Assembly (NCBI GenBank): GCA_016868315.1
Contig: VGHE01000015.1
Location: 1-48,796, forward strand
Source of the DNA: Betaproteobacteria bacterium
Lineage (GTDB): Bacteria; Bdellovibrionota_B; Oligoflexia; Silvanigrellales; Silvanigrellaceae
Direction of reading: 5' to 3'
DNA: 48,796 bases
Every line of letters starts with the position of its first letter. Position 1 is the stretch's first letter. Shown piece after piece: positions 16,694-25,877 of this stretch. The translations under genes were made by a program, and so were the position numbers. The notes below the pieces were generated by a model that saw nothing but the letters and a program-made list of their open reading frames with translations, did no database searches and was not told the origin of the DNA.

Positions 16694-16877
16694 AACGGAG
16701 TCTACCTTACTTCTCGGAGCCCCTGACAGCCAAAAGACGCTTTTCAAGTTCAACTTTAACTTGTTCAGGAAAAGTTCCCCATTAATTTCGCGGTTTCTCG
16801 CCTAGACGAAGGTTGCCTCGGGGTGGATTTTGGCCAGCAAGCCACAATATTACGGCCGATGCTCGCAAACAAAGCAT

Positions 16878-16906
16878 AAAAAAAAGCGAGCCAGCATCCT
16901 GCCGGC
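16878..16906 (-). terminator. Flagellin terminator
   Basis: On the minus strand the hairpin GCCGGCA / TGCTGGC (16906-16890, 3-nt loop, one G-U pair) is followed shortly by eight T (complement of A 16878-16885). It lies about 65 nt past the flagellin stop. A second hairpin, GCCCGG/CCGGGC-type (16941-16959), lies between it and the stop and may stabilise the mRNA 3' end. Confidence 0.8.
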
Positions 16907-16970
16907 CCGCCCATGTGGAAGGAGATAATCTTGAAAGCAACCCGGCCCAAAGAGCCGGGCGCGTCTTCGC

Positions 16971-17894
16971 TTACCCGAGCAAGCGAAGTGCCGCCTGAGG
17001 CGACTGGTTGGCCTGCGAGAGAACCGCAACACCAGCCTGTTTGAGGATGTTGGACTGCGTGAGTCTCGCAGATTCATCCGCAAAGTCGGTATCACGAATA
17101 CGACTGTTGGCAGCCGCAAAGTTCTCAGTCTGCACAGACAGGTTGTTGATCGTCGAGCCAAGACGGCTTTGGATCGCACCCAGGTAAGAGCGGTAATCGG
17201 CGACCTTCTGGATTGCTGCATCAAGAGTCCCGATGGACTGCTGAGCGCCCTCTTTGCTGTCGACGCGTGTTCCGCCATCTTCTGTGCTACGGCCAAGGTT
17301 CAGACCATTCGAATCGGTGTTGGTGTTCAGGTTTTGCAAGTCAATCCGGATTACGTTGACCGGATTCGACTGACCCTTATCATCAACAGTCGTGAAGTAG
17401 TCCTTACCCACCTGGATTTCCAAAGGATACGGATTGCTCCGGTTCACCAAGGAAGAGTCCAGGGACTCCTGGTTGCCTACGAGAAGTCGAGTTCCGTTGT
17501 ACTCGGTTGCATTGGTAATGCGGTCGATTTCGTCCTTGAGTGCGGTGTATTCCTTATTCAGAAATCCGCGCTCAGTATTACCAATCGTGTCCGAGCTTGA
17601 TTGAACTGCGAGTTCACGCAAGCGACTCAGAATGTTTCCGACCTCATTTAGGCCGCCTTCAGCAGTTTGAACCAGTGAGACACCATCGCTGGCGTTTCGC
17701 CTGGCCATATTTAGTCCTCGGATGTCGGCCTTCAACTTTTCAGAGATGGCCAGACCAGCTGCATCGTCAGCAGCCTTGTTGATCCGATAACCAGAGGCCA
17801 AACGTTCCATCGACTGATTGTTTGATTCAGTCGAGGTCACCAAGTTTCTCTGCGCAGACATCGCCTGCATATTGGTTTGAATCCGCAAACCCAT
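16971..17894 (-). CDS. fliC: Flagellin
   Basis: 307 residues, a short flagellin. The N-terminal D0/D1 domain (MGLRIQTNMQAMSAQRNL, then MERLASGYRINKAADDAAGLAISEK) and the C-terminal D1/D0 domain (NRxxx-like region, AANSRIRDTDFADESARLT, ending LRLLG) are well conserved; the variable central domain is reduced to about 100 residues. It is exported by the flagellar type III system, so no signal peptide is expected. AGGAGGAA precedes the ATG. It is monocistronic with its own terminator. I found no sigma-28 or sigma-54 consensus in the 330 bp upstream. Confidence 0.97.
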   Translation of the reverse strand: MGLRIQTNMQAMSAQRNLVTSTESNNQSMERLASGYRINKAADDAAGLAISEKLKADIRGLNMARRNASDGVSLVQTAEGGLNEVGNILSRLRELAVQSSSDTIGNTERGFLNKEYTALKDEIDRITNATEYNGTRLLVGNQESLDSSLVNRSNPYPLEIQVGKDYFTTVDDKGQSNPVNVIRIDLQNLNTNTDSNGLNLGRSTEDGGTRVDSKEGAQQSIGTLDAAIQKVADYRSYLGAIQSRLGSTINNLSVQTENFAAANSRIRDTDFADESARLTQSNILKQAGVAVLSQANQSPQAALRLLG

Positions 17895-18224
17895 ACGGTG
17901 TTCCTCCTAGACACACGGCCGGCACTTCCTATGTACTCAGAGCCGTCGGGTCGTCCTGACCCTATGAAGCAAAAAAACCCCACATCCAATCAACTGAACA
18001 TCTGCACGCCGTTTTGTTGCGGCGGACAGAGCGTCTGGAGCAATATCCTTTGCTCCAAGCGCGAAAGGTTGATTGACTTTCTGGCCATGGGATCGGATCA
18101 TGTTGCGTTGTCATCAACGCGTACAATTTGCAGGGGGGAGTCGAACTGCTGACAGTTCGTCCCAAATGTGTTTTGCGACCGCAAAAACAAGCCTCTGCTG
18201 TTCAACGATGGAGCAACAGATTCA
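17895..18224. other. 330-bp intergenic region between divergent genes, with several hairpins
   Basis: No convincing gene here. It holds perfect short hairpins: TGGAGCAA/TTGCTCCA (18036-18057), CGAACTG/CAGTTCG with a 4-nt loop (18142-18159), GCCG/CGGC (18009-18022) and GGGTC/GACCC (17948-17962). It must contain the promoters of flagellin (minus) and of the NamZ operon (plus). Only the plus-strand candidate at 18073-18101 looks reasonable. Confidence 0.5.
18073..18101 (+). promoter_or_regulatory. Candidate sigma-70 promoter of the NamZ operon
   Basis: -35 TTGACT (5/6), 17-bp spacer, -10 GATCAT (4/6). It lies about 125 bp upstream of the first small gene of the operon; the CGAACTG/CAGTTCG hairpin would fall in the 5' leader. 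Confidence 0.35.
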
Positions 18225-18485
18225 ATGACTTCTCGCCCACAAACGAACTCAGGGCAGATCCGCCGCTCCAAGGGAACCCTTCTCAAGGTGAGTCAATTTC
18301 TTTACGTTATCGAGGGGCAGTCGTTCTCCATTCAGCTTCAAGAGTCACCCGGGAACATGTTCACTGCCTATGCCGAGAGCACTTCAGACCCTCACGAGGC
18401 TTTTCGCCCAGTCAGTGGCTCAAATCTTGAAGACGTCTTACAATCAATCACCCATGAAATAGATAAAAAGGTGAGCAAATGGTGA
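18225..18485 (+). CDS. Small hypothetical protein, first gene of the NamZ operon
   Basis: 86 residues if ATG 18225 is used (a GTG at 18168 would add 19 residues). I do not recognise it. It is hydrophilic with no signal peptide or membrane helix; the middle (LKVSQFLYVIEGQSFSIQL) looks like beta-strands and the C-terminus (LEDVLQSITHEIDKKVSKW) is helical. Its stop overlaps the start of the NamZ-like gene by a few bases, so it is probably translated and coupled to it. GGAG 11 nt upstream of 18225 is rather far. Confidence 0.55.
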   Translation: MTSRPQTNSGQIRRSKGTLLKVSQFLYVIEGQSFSIQLQESPGNMFTAYAESTSDPHEAFRPVSGSNLEDVLQSITHEIDKKVSKW

Positions 18486-19750
18486 ACTCAGCGATTGATA
18501 GAGTGCGAAACGATGCAAATCTTCTCAATCAATTGGGAAAGATCGGACTCGTGACCAACCAGGCCTGCACAACGCAGGATTTCGTCCCGACTGTGGACGT
18601 CGTGGTCAACGCTCTCGAAAAAGCACGCGGCTCAACCCTCACTGCTGTTTTCGGTCCACAGCACGGCTATGGACAAACCGAGCAAGACAACATGATCGAA
18701 ACACCAGACAGCACCCTGGTGATGCCCTCCGGAAAAACTGTTCCCCTTTATAGCCTCTATTCCAAGACCCGCATTCCCACACCAGAACAACTTAAAAACG
18801 TCGACACACTCGTCGTTGACCTTCAAGATGTCGGCTGCAGAGTCTATACGTACATGCTGACCCTAGCTGGTTGTATGCGTGCCGCAGAGAAGGCGAAAAA
18901 GAAGGTCGTTGTGCTCGACAGACCCAATCCATTGGGCCTGAGTCAACTGAAAAGCCCAGGAGACTTCACCCAAGGCAACAACCTGGACATGCGCTGGGAG
19001 AGTTTTGTCGGATGGTACTCCATTCCGATGCGTCATGGCCTGACCCTCGGAGAGCTCGGTAAACTTTTCCATGCCACCGACAAGATGAGCATTCCTTATG
19101 AAGTTATCACGGTCGATGGGCTGAAACGCAGTACGCCTTTATCAGTGCTTTCCCAGCGACGCTGGACGCTACCTAGCCCGAACCTTCCAACCTGGGAAAC
19201 GGCATTCTGCTTTCCATCTTTCGTTGCGCTTGAAACGACCATGATCAGTGAAGGTCGAGGAACGACTCTTCCCTTCCAAACGGTTGGAGCTCCAAATCTG
19301 CCAGCTCAGCGCATGCTGAGTGCATTTTCAGATTGGAATAGAACCGCCCCTGAGCATCTGCGCTTCTCAGGGCTCAAGTTTCGAACCCACGAGTTCAGAC
19401 CAACCTTTAACAAGCACCAAGGGGCACTTTGCAAGGGGTTTCAAATCCACGTCGAGAATCCAGAGCACTGCAATACATTTGCTTTAGGGGTTCTATTCCT
19501 CGCCGCGGCCGCATCGGACTTTAAAGAATTCCAATGGAAAGGACCGGGCTACGAATACAACCTTGTGGATCCTCCGGTTCACCTTGTGCTTGGGAACAGC
19601 CGCTGGCGCGATTTCTTTGATAGCTTGCGCGGACGTCCATGGAGCGCTGTTCTGCAGGCCGAGCTCGTAGACATGCTCAAATGGTCAGAGAACGATGCAA
19701 AGGCATTTGAAGAAATGAGCTCTGCTTACCATCTCTACACCGAGAACTGA
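18479..19750 (+). CDS. namZ: Exo-beta-N-acetylmuramidase NamZ-like (DUF1343)
   Basis: 423 residues covering the whole DUF1343 family: GLVTNQACTTQDF near the start, FGPQHGYGQTEQDNM, PLYSLYSKTRIPTPEQL, DTLVVDLQDVGCRVYTYM, VLDRPNPLG, MRHGLTLGELG and NLPTWETAFCFPS. Characterised members (NamZ) remove N-acetylmuramic acid from the non-reducing ends of peptidoglycan fragments. No signal peptide is visible, so it may act in the cytoplasm on recovered muropeptides, unlike exported NamZ proteins. It is translationally coupled to the small gene before it and 13 nt from the membrane protein after it. Confidence 0.88.
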   Translation: MVNSAIDRVRNDANLLNQLGKIGLVTNQACTTQDFVPTVDVVVNALEKARGSTLTAVFGPQHGYGQTEQDNMIETPDSTLVMPSGKTVPLYSLYSKTRIPTPEQLKNVDTLVVDLQDVGCRVYTYMLTLAGCMRAAEKAKKKVVVLDRPNPLGLSQLKSPGDFTQGNNLDMRWESFVGWYSIPMRHGLTLGELGKLFHATDKMSIPYEVITVDGLKRSTPLSVLSQRRWTLPSPNLPTWETAFCFPSFVALETTMISEGRGTTLPFQTVGAPNLPAQRMLSAFSDWNRTAPEHLRFSGLKFRTHEFRPTFNKHQGALCKGFQIHVENPEHCNTFALGVLFLAAAASDFKEFQWKGPGYEYNLVDPPVHLVLGNSRWRDFFDSLRGRPWSAVLQAELVDMLKWSENDAKAFEEMSSAYHLYTEN

Positions 19751-19763
19751 GGACGCGTGCAGA

Positions 19764-21839
19764 ATGTATTCACACAAGCGCTCATTCACAGGCCAATCCT
19801 CACGATCGCTCGGCGCGCTCTTTGATGTTCCATTCCTCACAACAGTGGCGGCACTTGCCGCACTCTTTTCCTTTGCTCATTCAGCTCTCACCTTCTATAA
19901 GCTCGACCAGCACGTTGGAATGCTCCCCGAGGCAATCAATCAACTCCCGAAAGCGGAATTAACAGCAGCACTCAAAAGCAGCGCTTCTCTCATTAATTAC
20001 GAATTAATTTTCTCCACCTGGATTGGACTGTGTATTCCACTTGTCGCCATGAGCGTCGCAGTGCGCTGGGCTTTGGCATCTTTGAGAGTCTCGGTGCAAC
20101 GCTCGGTGACTTTGTGTTACCTCATTGTTTTTTATTTTTGCAGCTTCATGACAGTTGCGTTGCACAACCCTGACTGGACCCCGGGAAATCTTCTCGTGCG
20201 CTTATTAGCACCATTGGGCGAAGGATTTTTTGAAAGTCTGCGAGCGCTGCTCTGGATGAGCCTTGTAGCCGCTGCAATCTATGCACTGGCTAAGAATGCA
20301 ACCTCAAAGCTCAACCGCAGCGTTCGTCTGACGAGCGTCGCCCTGTTGCTCGTCGGGCTATTGATGCTCGACTATCTGCATTCAAAAAATTCACATTCAG
20401 TTCATGAATCTTTTCTGAAGAATCCGGCATCCACAACATTTATTTACATTTTGCCTGGCCTCAAGCGCACCGATGTGCCTCTGGCTCTGGCAGACAAGAA
20501 ACTTATTACACTCAGAGAACAACTGACCTCATTCCAGGAAATTCATCCGAGTACTCCGAGTTTACTTGGCCAGTTTGCAACGAGTCTTCTGGGGACAGAA
20601 CCGGTTTCCCACGGACTCAGACACGACCTCATGGATGAAGAAGTTATTTCAAATGTGAGAACAACTTTCTCATCTCGTTTTAAACAATCAAAAAGCGGTT
20701 TTTTTGCAACTGCAATCGCTGGCCCAGCGCCATTACCGGCCGTCTTGGCAGCGTCCCTCCCCGGCGAACGCTGCGGACAGGAACTCACCCAGTTGGCACG
20801 CCTTGGACATTTTCAGGCTTCGGTTATCCCCTACAGCCTGACACCCCGGATTCTCGACCGTTGGCTGCATCCACAGCTTATCTGCTCGAGCAGATTCCTG
20901 ACCACCGACCAGCACCTTTTTTTAGCGCACCATCGAATCATTCAACACCTGCATGAGCCTGGCTCCAAAACTTTTCTTGTTTGGCTCGCACCCGGTTTTG
21001 AAAACCAGACAACGCAAGCCTCTGCCGACACCAAAATCGATACCTGGTCTAAGTCAACCTTTATGGTGCACAGCGTGCTGCAAAACCATCTCGATTTCCT
21101 CGACTCAAGTGGTCTAAAAAATTTCCACCAGACGTTCTTTCTCGGATTGGCTGATTCCGAGTCCACCTCAACTGCTTTTGTACGATTCGATGGTCAGACA
21201 AAATCGGAGCTGACTGACCTAACCCTGGAATCACCAGGACGCCGTGCTCAATCTTCCGTGGCAGAACTCTTGCGCGGTCAAAGCCAACAGGAAGAAAAAG
21301 ATTCGCCATTTTTTTATTCCGAATACAACCTTGATCCCAAAGACATAAGGATTTCATCTTTGAAGCCGGATGTAGTGGAGCTCAAGACAACTGGCGCAAA
21401 ACGTACCCAGTTACGCATCGACAACACACTCCTTCGAAAGGTGATCATCAACGCTCGCCGACACGTGATTTGTCAAAATGTTGGTTCCGCAACGAGCAAA
21501 CGTTTAAACGTCCGAGTCAGCCTGGCACTGCGCGGCAACGAGTCGCGCCTGCCGCAACTCATGTATGAAGATTTTCAAAATACAGACATCCCGTCCCAGA
21601 AAGACGCAATGACCCTTGATGACTGTTTGAGCAATGCGCGCGAGAAACTTATTAAAAGTATTCTTCAGGACGTCACACTGCGCGAAAGCTCAGCCTTCAA
21701 AACGCTGCTGATGGGATTGCCGGTCAAATCCATCATGACTTCATCGAGCGTTGCTGAACCGAATCCTGAATCGGAAGAGCTCTTTGACCAGTCGACGTCG
21801 GCACTTCCCGATGCCGAGAGCGAGGAAACCGAGGAATGA
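19764..21839 (+). CDS. Polytopic membrane protein with degenerate sulfatase-like domain
   Basis: 691 residues. There are about five hydrophobic helices in the first ~215 residues, then a large soluble, probably periplasmic, domain. That domain follows the sulfatase/alkaline-phosphatase superfamily outline: TFIYILPGLKRTDV where active enzymes have an Asp-containing first strand, PSLLGQFATSLLGTEPVSHGLR like the PSxASLLTGxYPxxHGV block, and FFLGLADSEST where a DHG metal-binding motif is expected. The metal-ligand Asp and the DHG are missing, so it looks catalytically dead. The C-terminus is acidic and low-complexity (EESEETEE-like). It overlaps the next gene, another such protein, by ATGA. The fold call is inference from motif order. 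Confidence 0.6.
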   Translation: MYSHKRSFTGQSSRSLGALFDVPFLTTVAALAALFSFAHSALTFYKLDQHVGMLPEAINQLPKAELTAALKSSASLINYELIFSTWIGLCIPLVAMSVAVRWALASLRVSVQRSVTLCYLIVFYFCSFMTVALHNPDWTPGNLLVRLLAPLGEGFFESLRALLWMSLVAAAIYALAKNATSKLNRSVRLTSVALLLVGLLMLDYLHSKNSHSVHESFLKNPASTTFIYILPGLKRTDVPLALADKKLITLREQLTSFQEIHPSTPSLLGQFATSLLGTEPVSHGLRHDLMDEEVISNVRTTFSSRFKQSKSGFFATAIAGPAPLPAVLAASLPGERCGQELTQLARLGHFQASVIPYSLTPRILDRWLHPQLICSSRFLTTDQHLFLAHHRIIQHLHEPGSKTFLVWLAPGFENQTTQASADTKIDTWSKSTFMVHSVLQNHLDFLDSSGLKNFHQTFFLGLADSESTSTAFVRFDGQTKSELTDLTLESPGRRAQSSVAELLRGQSQQEEKDSPFFYSEYNLDPKDIRISSLKPDVVELKTTGAKRTQLRIDNTLLRKVIINARRHVICQNVGSATSKRLNVRVSLALRGNESRLPQLMYEDFQNTDIPSQKDAMTLDDCLSNAREKLIKSILQDVTLRESSAFKTLLMGLPVKSIMTSSSVAEPNPESEELFDQSTSALPDAESEETEE

Positions 21840-24331
21840 CCAAACGCACCAAACGACGCCAACACATTTCAAAAAGCAGCCAGAATGAAATCATCGTTGC
21901 GAAAGTTGCAGCAGCTGCAGCGCTGGCACTTGCCATTCTGATTGGTCTCTCGCTGGGAACGAGAACCTCACAAACCAACCTCTCTCCTGTACACCGCCAA
22001 TATGAGCAAGTCTCGAGAAGCACACGAGGCTGGGAGCCAGATGCAGCTTTGCAGAGCGAAAGCGCAAAGACTGATCTTAGGGCGCATGCTGGTTTTCACT
22101 TCGAATGGCCTGCCCGACTCAATGCACCACAGCTGAAGAGTGAACGGCTGCAGAACCCCGAGAGAATCAAAAACATAGACACACTTCTGAAGCTTGGACG
22201 TTCACGGGCAATACTGCGCGCCACGCCAGACACTCCGAACAAATTCCTTCTTGAAGAAAGGCTCGCCAAGAATGGGCAAGTGACTATCCACAAGGACGTT
22301 TACGTTCTTGTGCCCGGAGAGAAGATAAGCATCCACTTTGATACACTCTCGACTCTCGTGCGCCAGTGGAAGCTCCGCGTGCGCACTCTCGCGGTCACAC
22401 AGGACAGGCGCGACTCTACCCTCCAGGCTGCAGTGGGCTTCTCAAGCGATGCTGCAACGACTGTAGATATTGACCCGCATGGAAACCACACAGATCTGGA
22501 TATTCCTGCCCTAACAGAGTTTACCCGCCGTGGAGAGAAGAACTTCGCCATCGAGTGGCCCAAATCTGCATCAGGTCTTCTTGTTCTTGAGGGTTTTCAG
22601 CCGGGAGTTGTTGAAGCTGAGACTCGCGCGCAGTCGCCCAAGACTCTTATTGTATATATCGACAAGATGAATGCGCCATTAACTCGCCTGACAAAAACAC
22701 TGAGCACCATCAACAAAGCAACCGGCAACGAGGATAAGCAGAATTACTTTAGTAACGTCATTCCTCCTGCTGAGTCATATCATTTATCACGGGACGCACT
22801 CATTACGGGTCGAACACCGGTCGAGTTGGGTGCTTCTCTGAAAAATGAAAAACTGCGAAGTTTTCTCTCTCCGCAGAATCAGCTCATCAACAAGATGATA
22901 AGTAAGGGTGGTTCCGCTCGACGAATCCAACTCCGCGCTCAAGAAAAATGTGGCGAGATTTGCAAACAAAACGCGATTACAGCGGCTCTCAACAGCGTAT
23001 TCACATCTGAGTTAACTCTTCTTCGAAGGGAAGAATTCGCGAGCACGCAGTCCTACCTGCGGAGTGCAGAGTTTATAAATGATCCAGGACTTCTCTTTGT
23101 TGAGGTTGAATTTCCACAGGAACATCTTCGACTCAATTGGGATACAATCAGTCAGAGTGAGAGCTCAACCACACGCTGGATAACATCAGGATTGCTTGAG
23201 TTTTTCGGAAAGAAGGATCAGCAGCTCAAAGGTGAAGAAAAAATTGGACAGCTTGACGTTTGGCTTTCCAGTCTGATGGAGTCTTTCCTCTCATCAACTA
23301 ATCCTGCGAATATTGCTCTCATTCTGCATGACAACGGCTCGCCCATCCAGCTCTCAGCTGAAGCCGAAGAGCGCAGGGTGCTCAAACGTGGCGAGGCTTT
23401 GCTTTATCTGCACAATGCTGGTGGAAGTGCTGCGAACGAGAAAAATGCAGAAACTCAAAAAAACGAGAACCCAGCCTCTCTCCAAAACATCTTACGTGTC
23501 TTCGAAAAGTCAGCTCACCAGGCATTGCCTGCTTCAGAGCAAGACTCTCTCTTGAAGGCTGCTCAAAACGACGAAGAACCGATCGCGCAAATTCAAAGTC
23601 AAACTTACACAACTCTGACGCGCGACGGCTGGCTGATTGATCCTAAACACGCGACCAATGGCAATAACATTAAATATGCATTTCGAGCATTCCCCGAAAA
23701 GATTCAGCTTGTACAAGAGCAGGCCAACGCGGAGAAAAAGAAGAGCCGATTAACCGGGCTGCATATTACTCTCACGAGCAGCAACATGCGCGACGAAATT
23801 ATCGAAACAGAACTGAGTACGTCGCTCGGTGCAGTGGGCTGCGAGTCACAAACAGAGAATGCTAAAATCAAGGAACTTACACTGAAAGAAGCTCCCTTCG
23901 GTACAGAAACTTCGATGACACTCATCGGACGACGACCCACCCAAGCTCAATGGCATATTTTCTGTTTATTCGAAGGACGGATCTCAAATTCCACATTCAT
24001 GAGATTGCGCTTCAAACTGAACGGCCAAGTCATTGAAAGAGAGAAAATAGGGTTGAGCGAATTTGCTCTTCCTGTGCGGGGGTTTCTGTGGCGTTCTCCC
24101 GACACAATTGAATTGGTAGGTGCGCAGATTTTGGATGCAACGGTTGCACTGGGCGCGCCTGATGCTGAGGCAGCGAAGCCAACTTCGGTTGTCCTCTGGA
24201 GCGAAAAACTACCCAGTGGTATCGACGAACCGCGTGCAACATTCTTGCTTGAGCAAACCTCAACCGCAACTCACTTGCCCACACAGTCTCCTGCAAGCGA
24301 ATCCGAAGAACGCTTAAGCGAAAAGGAATAA
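21836..24331 (+). CDS. Membrane-anchored protein with degenerate sulfatase-like domain
   Basis: 831 residues. A single transmembrane anchor (about 22-42) follows a basic N-terminus, so the bulk should be periplasmic. About 260 residues in, a degenerate sulfatase outline appears: KTLIVYIDKMNAPLTRL (first strand, Asp kept), ESYHLSRDALITGRTPVELGA (the block that normally holds the nucleophile), LDVWLSSLMESFLSSTNPANIALILHDNGSP (here DHGE is replaced by HDNG) and GEALLYLHN. Flanking N- and C-terminal domains of about 250 residues each are unknown. It is coupled to the preceding pseudo-sulfatase and followed 10 nt later by xseA. A structural or carbohydrate-binding role is more likely than catalysis. 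Confidence 0.6.
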   Translation: MTKRTKRRQHISKSSQNEIIVAKVAAAAALALAILIGLSLGTRTSQTNLSPVHRQYEQVSRSTRGWEPDAALQSESAKTDLRAHAGFHFEWPARLNAPQLKSERLQNPERIKNIDTLLKLGRSRAILRATPDTPNKFLLEERLAKNGQVTIHKDVYVLVPGEKISIHFDTLSTLVRQWKLRVRTLAVTQDRRDSTLQAAVGFSSDAATTVDIDPHGNHTDLDIPALTEFTRRGEKNFAIEWPKSASGLLVLEGFQPGVVEAETRAQSPKTLIVYIDKMNAPLTRLTKTLSTINKATGNEDKQNYFSNVIPPAESYHLSRDALITGRTPVELGASLKNEKLRSFLSPQNQLINKMISKGGSARRIQLRAQEKCGEICKQNAITAALNSVFTSELTLLRREEFASTQSYLRSAEFINDPGLLFVEVEFPQEHLRLNWDTISQSESSTTRWITSGLLEFFGKKDQQLKGEEKIGQLDVWLSSLMESFLSSTNPANIALILHDNGSPIQLSAEAEERRVLKRGEALLYLHNAGGSAANEKNAETQKNENPASLQNILRVFEKSAHQALPASEQDSLLKAAQNDEEPIAQIQSQTYTTLTRDGWLIDPKHATNGNNIKYAFRAFPEKIQLVQEQANAEKKKSRLTGLHITLTSSNMRDEIIETELSTSLGAVGCESQTENAKIKELTLKEAPFGTETSMTLIGRRPTQAQWHIFCLFEGRISNSTFMRLRFKLNGQVIEREKIGLSEFALPVRGFLWRSPDTIELVGAQILDATVALGAPDAEAAKPTSVVLWSEKLPSGIDEPRATFLLEQTSTATHLPTQSPASESEERLSEKE

Positions 24332-24341
24332 CGTCTCCATC

Positions 24342-25877
24342 ATGGCACCACGACGAACGCTGACACAGCAAGGTGATTTGCTGAAATTGGGCGGAGACAC
24401 CTTCACCATCAAAGAGGAACTCAAGAAACTGGGGGCACGGTTTGATGGTGCACAGAAATGTTGGTTCTTGAGTTCCAGCGAAAGTGTTCTTAAGAAGCTT
24501 GAGTTTATGGGATTTATCCTCCCATCGAGTTTTCCAACGCCTAGCTCGCTTGATTCACCTGAGTCAACAACACCCACTTCAGATGCTTTGGCTGACACAG
24601 ATACGCTCACGGTGACACAATTCACCCAACGTGTTGAAGCCATCTTTCAAAGACACTTAGCATTCGATTTTTGGATTGTTGGAGAGATTTCATCTCTCAA
24701 GAGTTCGAGTGGGCACGTCTATTTCGATCTTGTTGAACCAGAACAAGAGCGTGCACTCCAGACAGGTCGAGCAGCCTCGATTCCTTGTTGTCTGTGGGCT
24801 GGAAAAATACGCCAGCTCGGCGATAAGTTTACCGGCTTGCCACTCGCCGAAGGAATCAAAGTCAAACTCAAAGTGCACTGTGATTTCAGAAAAGAGGGCG
24901 CGCGCCTCAACTTGATTGTCGATGATCTCGACCCACACTACACGTTGGGTGACCTCGCGCTTCAAAGAGAAAACATAGTGCGCGAATTAAAGCGGCGTGG
25001 GCTCTACGATCGCCAGCGCATGATGGCACGTTGGCCTGAATTTCCCATGCGGATTGCCCTGCTCACGGCGGCTGGTTCGCGCGCACAAACTGACTTTTTC
25101 GACGAGCTCAAGCTGCCCCACATGTCTTTCCAAATCACACTCTTTGATTGCCATATGCAGGGAGAACAGGTCGAGGGTGATATCAGCAAAGCTCTCAATG
25201 AGGTTTCCCGCAACAGTAGCGGATTTGATTGCGTGGTCATCACACGCGGGGGTGGTTCGCGGCTCGATCTGCGCTGGTTCGACAATCTTGAGGTGGCCAA
25301 GGCTATTGCCTATTGCCCTCTACCAGTATTGACCGCCATTGGGCATTTCGAGGACGTCAGCATTGCCGATGAGGTTGCGGCAGTTGCAGAAAAGACCCCA
25401 ACCGGCGCTTCACGTTTTCTCACGCAAACAGTGGCACAGAATTTCGAGCGCCAGTTGGCTCGACTTGAGCGCGCTTCAACTGCAGTGCGCGGGCGCCTGC
25501 TGCGCGAAGCAAAAACTCTCGAACGCACCGATCTTTTGCTCGTTCAGTCGGCGCAAAGACGCTTGGAACGGGAAAAAGCGAAAAACGCAGAGGGTGAGCG
25601 TGCGCTCCGGCTTGTACAAAGAACCGCGGCACAGCCCCTCCGCCTCGGCTACGCGGTCATGCGTGCGACAAACGGCAAGGCAATGACTGCAGATGACTTT
25701 CTCACATCTGAACTGCCGGGTACGGTGCAAATTGAACTGCACAGCCCCCAGAAAAACGCCCTAGTTTCGCTCGAAATTCAAATTGCTGCCGTGAAACAGA
25801 GAGTTTCAACGGCCGGAACTTCACATCCAGTGGAGCACCCGCTATCTCCCCAGACAAAGGATCACAGTCAATCATGA
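24342..25877 (+). CDS. xseA: Exodeoxyribonuclease VII large subunit with extra N-terminal domain
   Basis: 511 residues. Residues ~85 to 440 are XseA: OB-fold start TLTVTQFTQRVEAIFQ, FWIVGEISSLKSSSGHVYFDL, then the catalytic domain with RIALLTAAGSRAQTDFFDEL, CVVITRGGGSRLDLRWFD, PVLTAIGHFEDVSIADEVA and PTGAS. The enzyme degrades single-stranded DNA from both ends with XseB. The first ~80 residues (LGGDTFTIKEELKKLGARFDGAQKCWF in part) form an additional domain like the short KxxLKxLGAxWDxxxKxWY modules found in other DNA enzymes, not usual in XseA. It is coupled to xseB by an ATGA overlap. Confidence 0.95.
   Translation: MAPRRTLTQQGDLLKLGGDTFTIKEELKKLGARFDGAQKCWFLSSSESVLKKLEFMGFILPSSFPTPSSLDSPESTTPTSDALADTDTLTVTQFTQRVEAIFQRHLAFDFWIVGEISSLKSSSGHVYFDLVEPEQERALQTGRAASIPCCLWAGKIRQLGDKFTGLPLAEGIKVKLKVHCDFRKEGARLNLIVDDLDPHYTLGDLALQRENIVRELKRRGLYDRQRMMARWPEFPMRIALLTAAGSRAQTDFFDELKLPHMSFQITLFDCHMQGEQVEGDISKALNEVSRNSSGFDCVVITRGGGSRLDLRWFDNLEVAKAIAYCPLPVLTAIGHFEDVSIADEVAAVAEKTPTGASRFLTQTVAQNFERQLARLERASTAVRGRLLREAKTLERTDLLLVQSAQRRLEREKAKNAEGERALRLVQRTAAQPLRLGYAVMRATNGKAMTADDFLTSELPGTVQIELHSPQKNALVSLEIQIAAVKQRVSTAGTSHPVEHPLSPQTKDHSQS

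Noticed and set aside
16614-16805. Asn/Ser-rich plus-strand frame over the CAA-rich segment
   Set aside because: It reflects the CAA repeats of the region, with no start signal; the minus-strand leader reading fits the gene context better.
16765-16950. 60-codon minus-strand frame downstream of flagellin
   Set aside because: It runs through the flagellin terminator hairpins and has no recognisable product.
17895-18100. Sigma-54 promoter for flagellin (GG and GC either side of GGTTTTTTT)
   Set aside because: The GG to GC spacing is 9, not the required 10, and the flanking bases do not fit TGGCAC/TTGCA.
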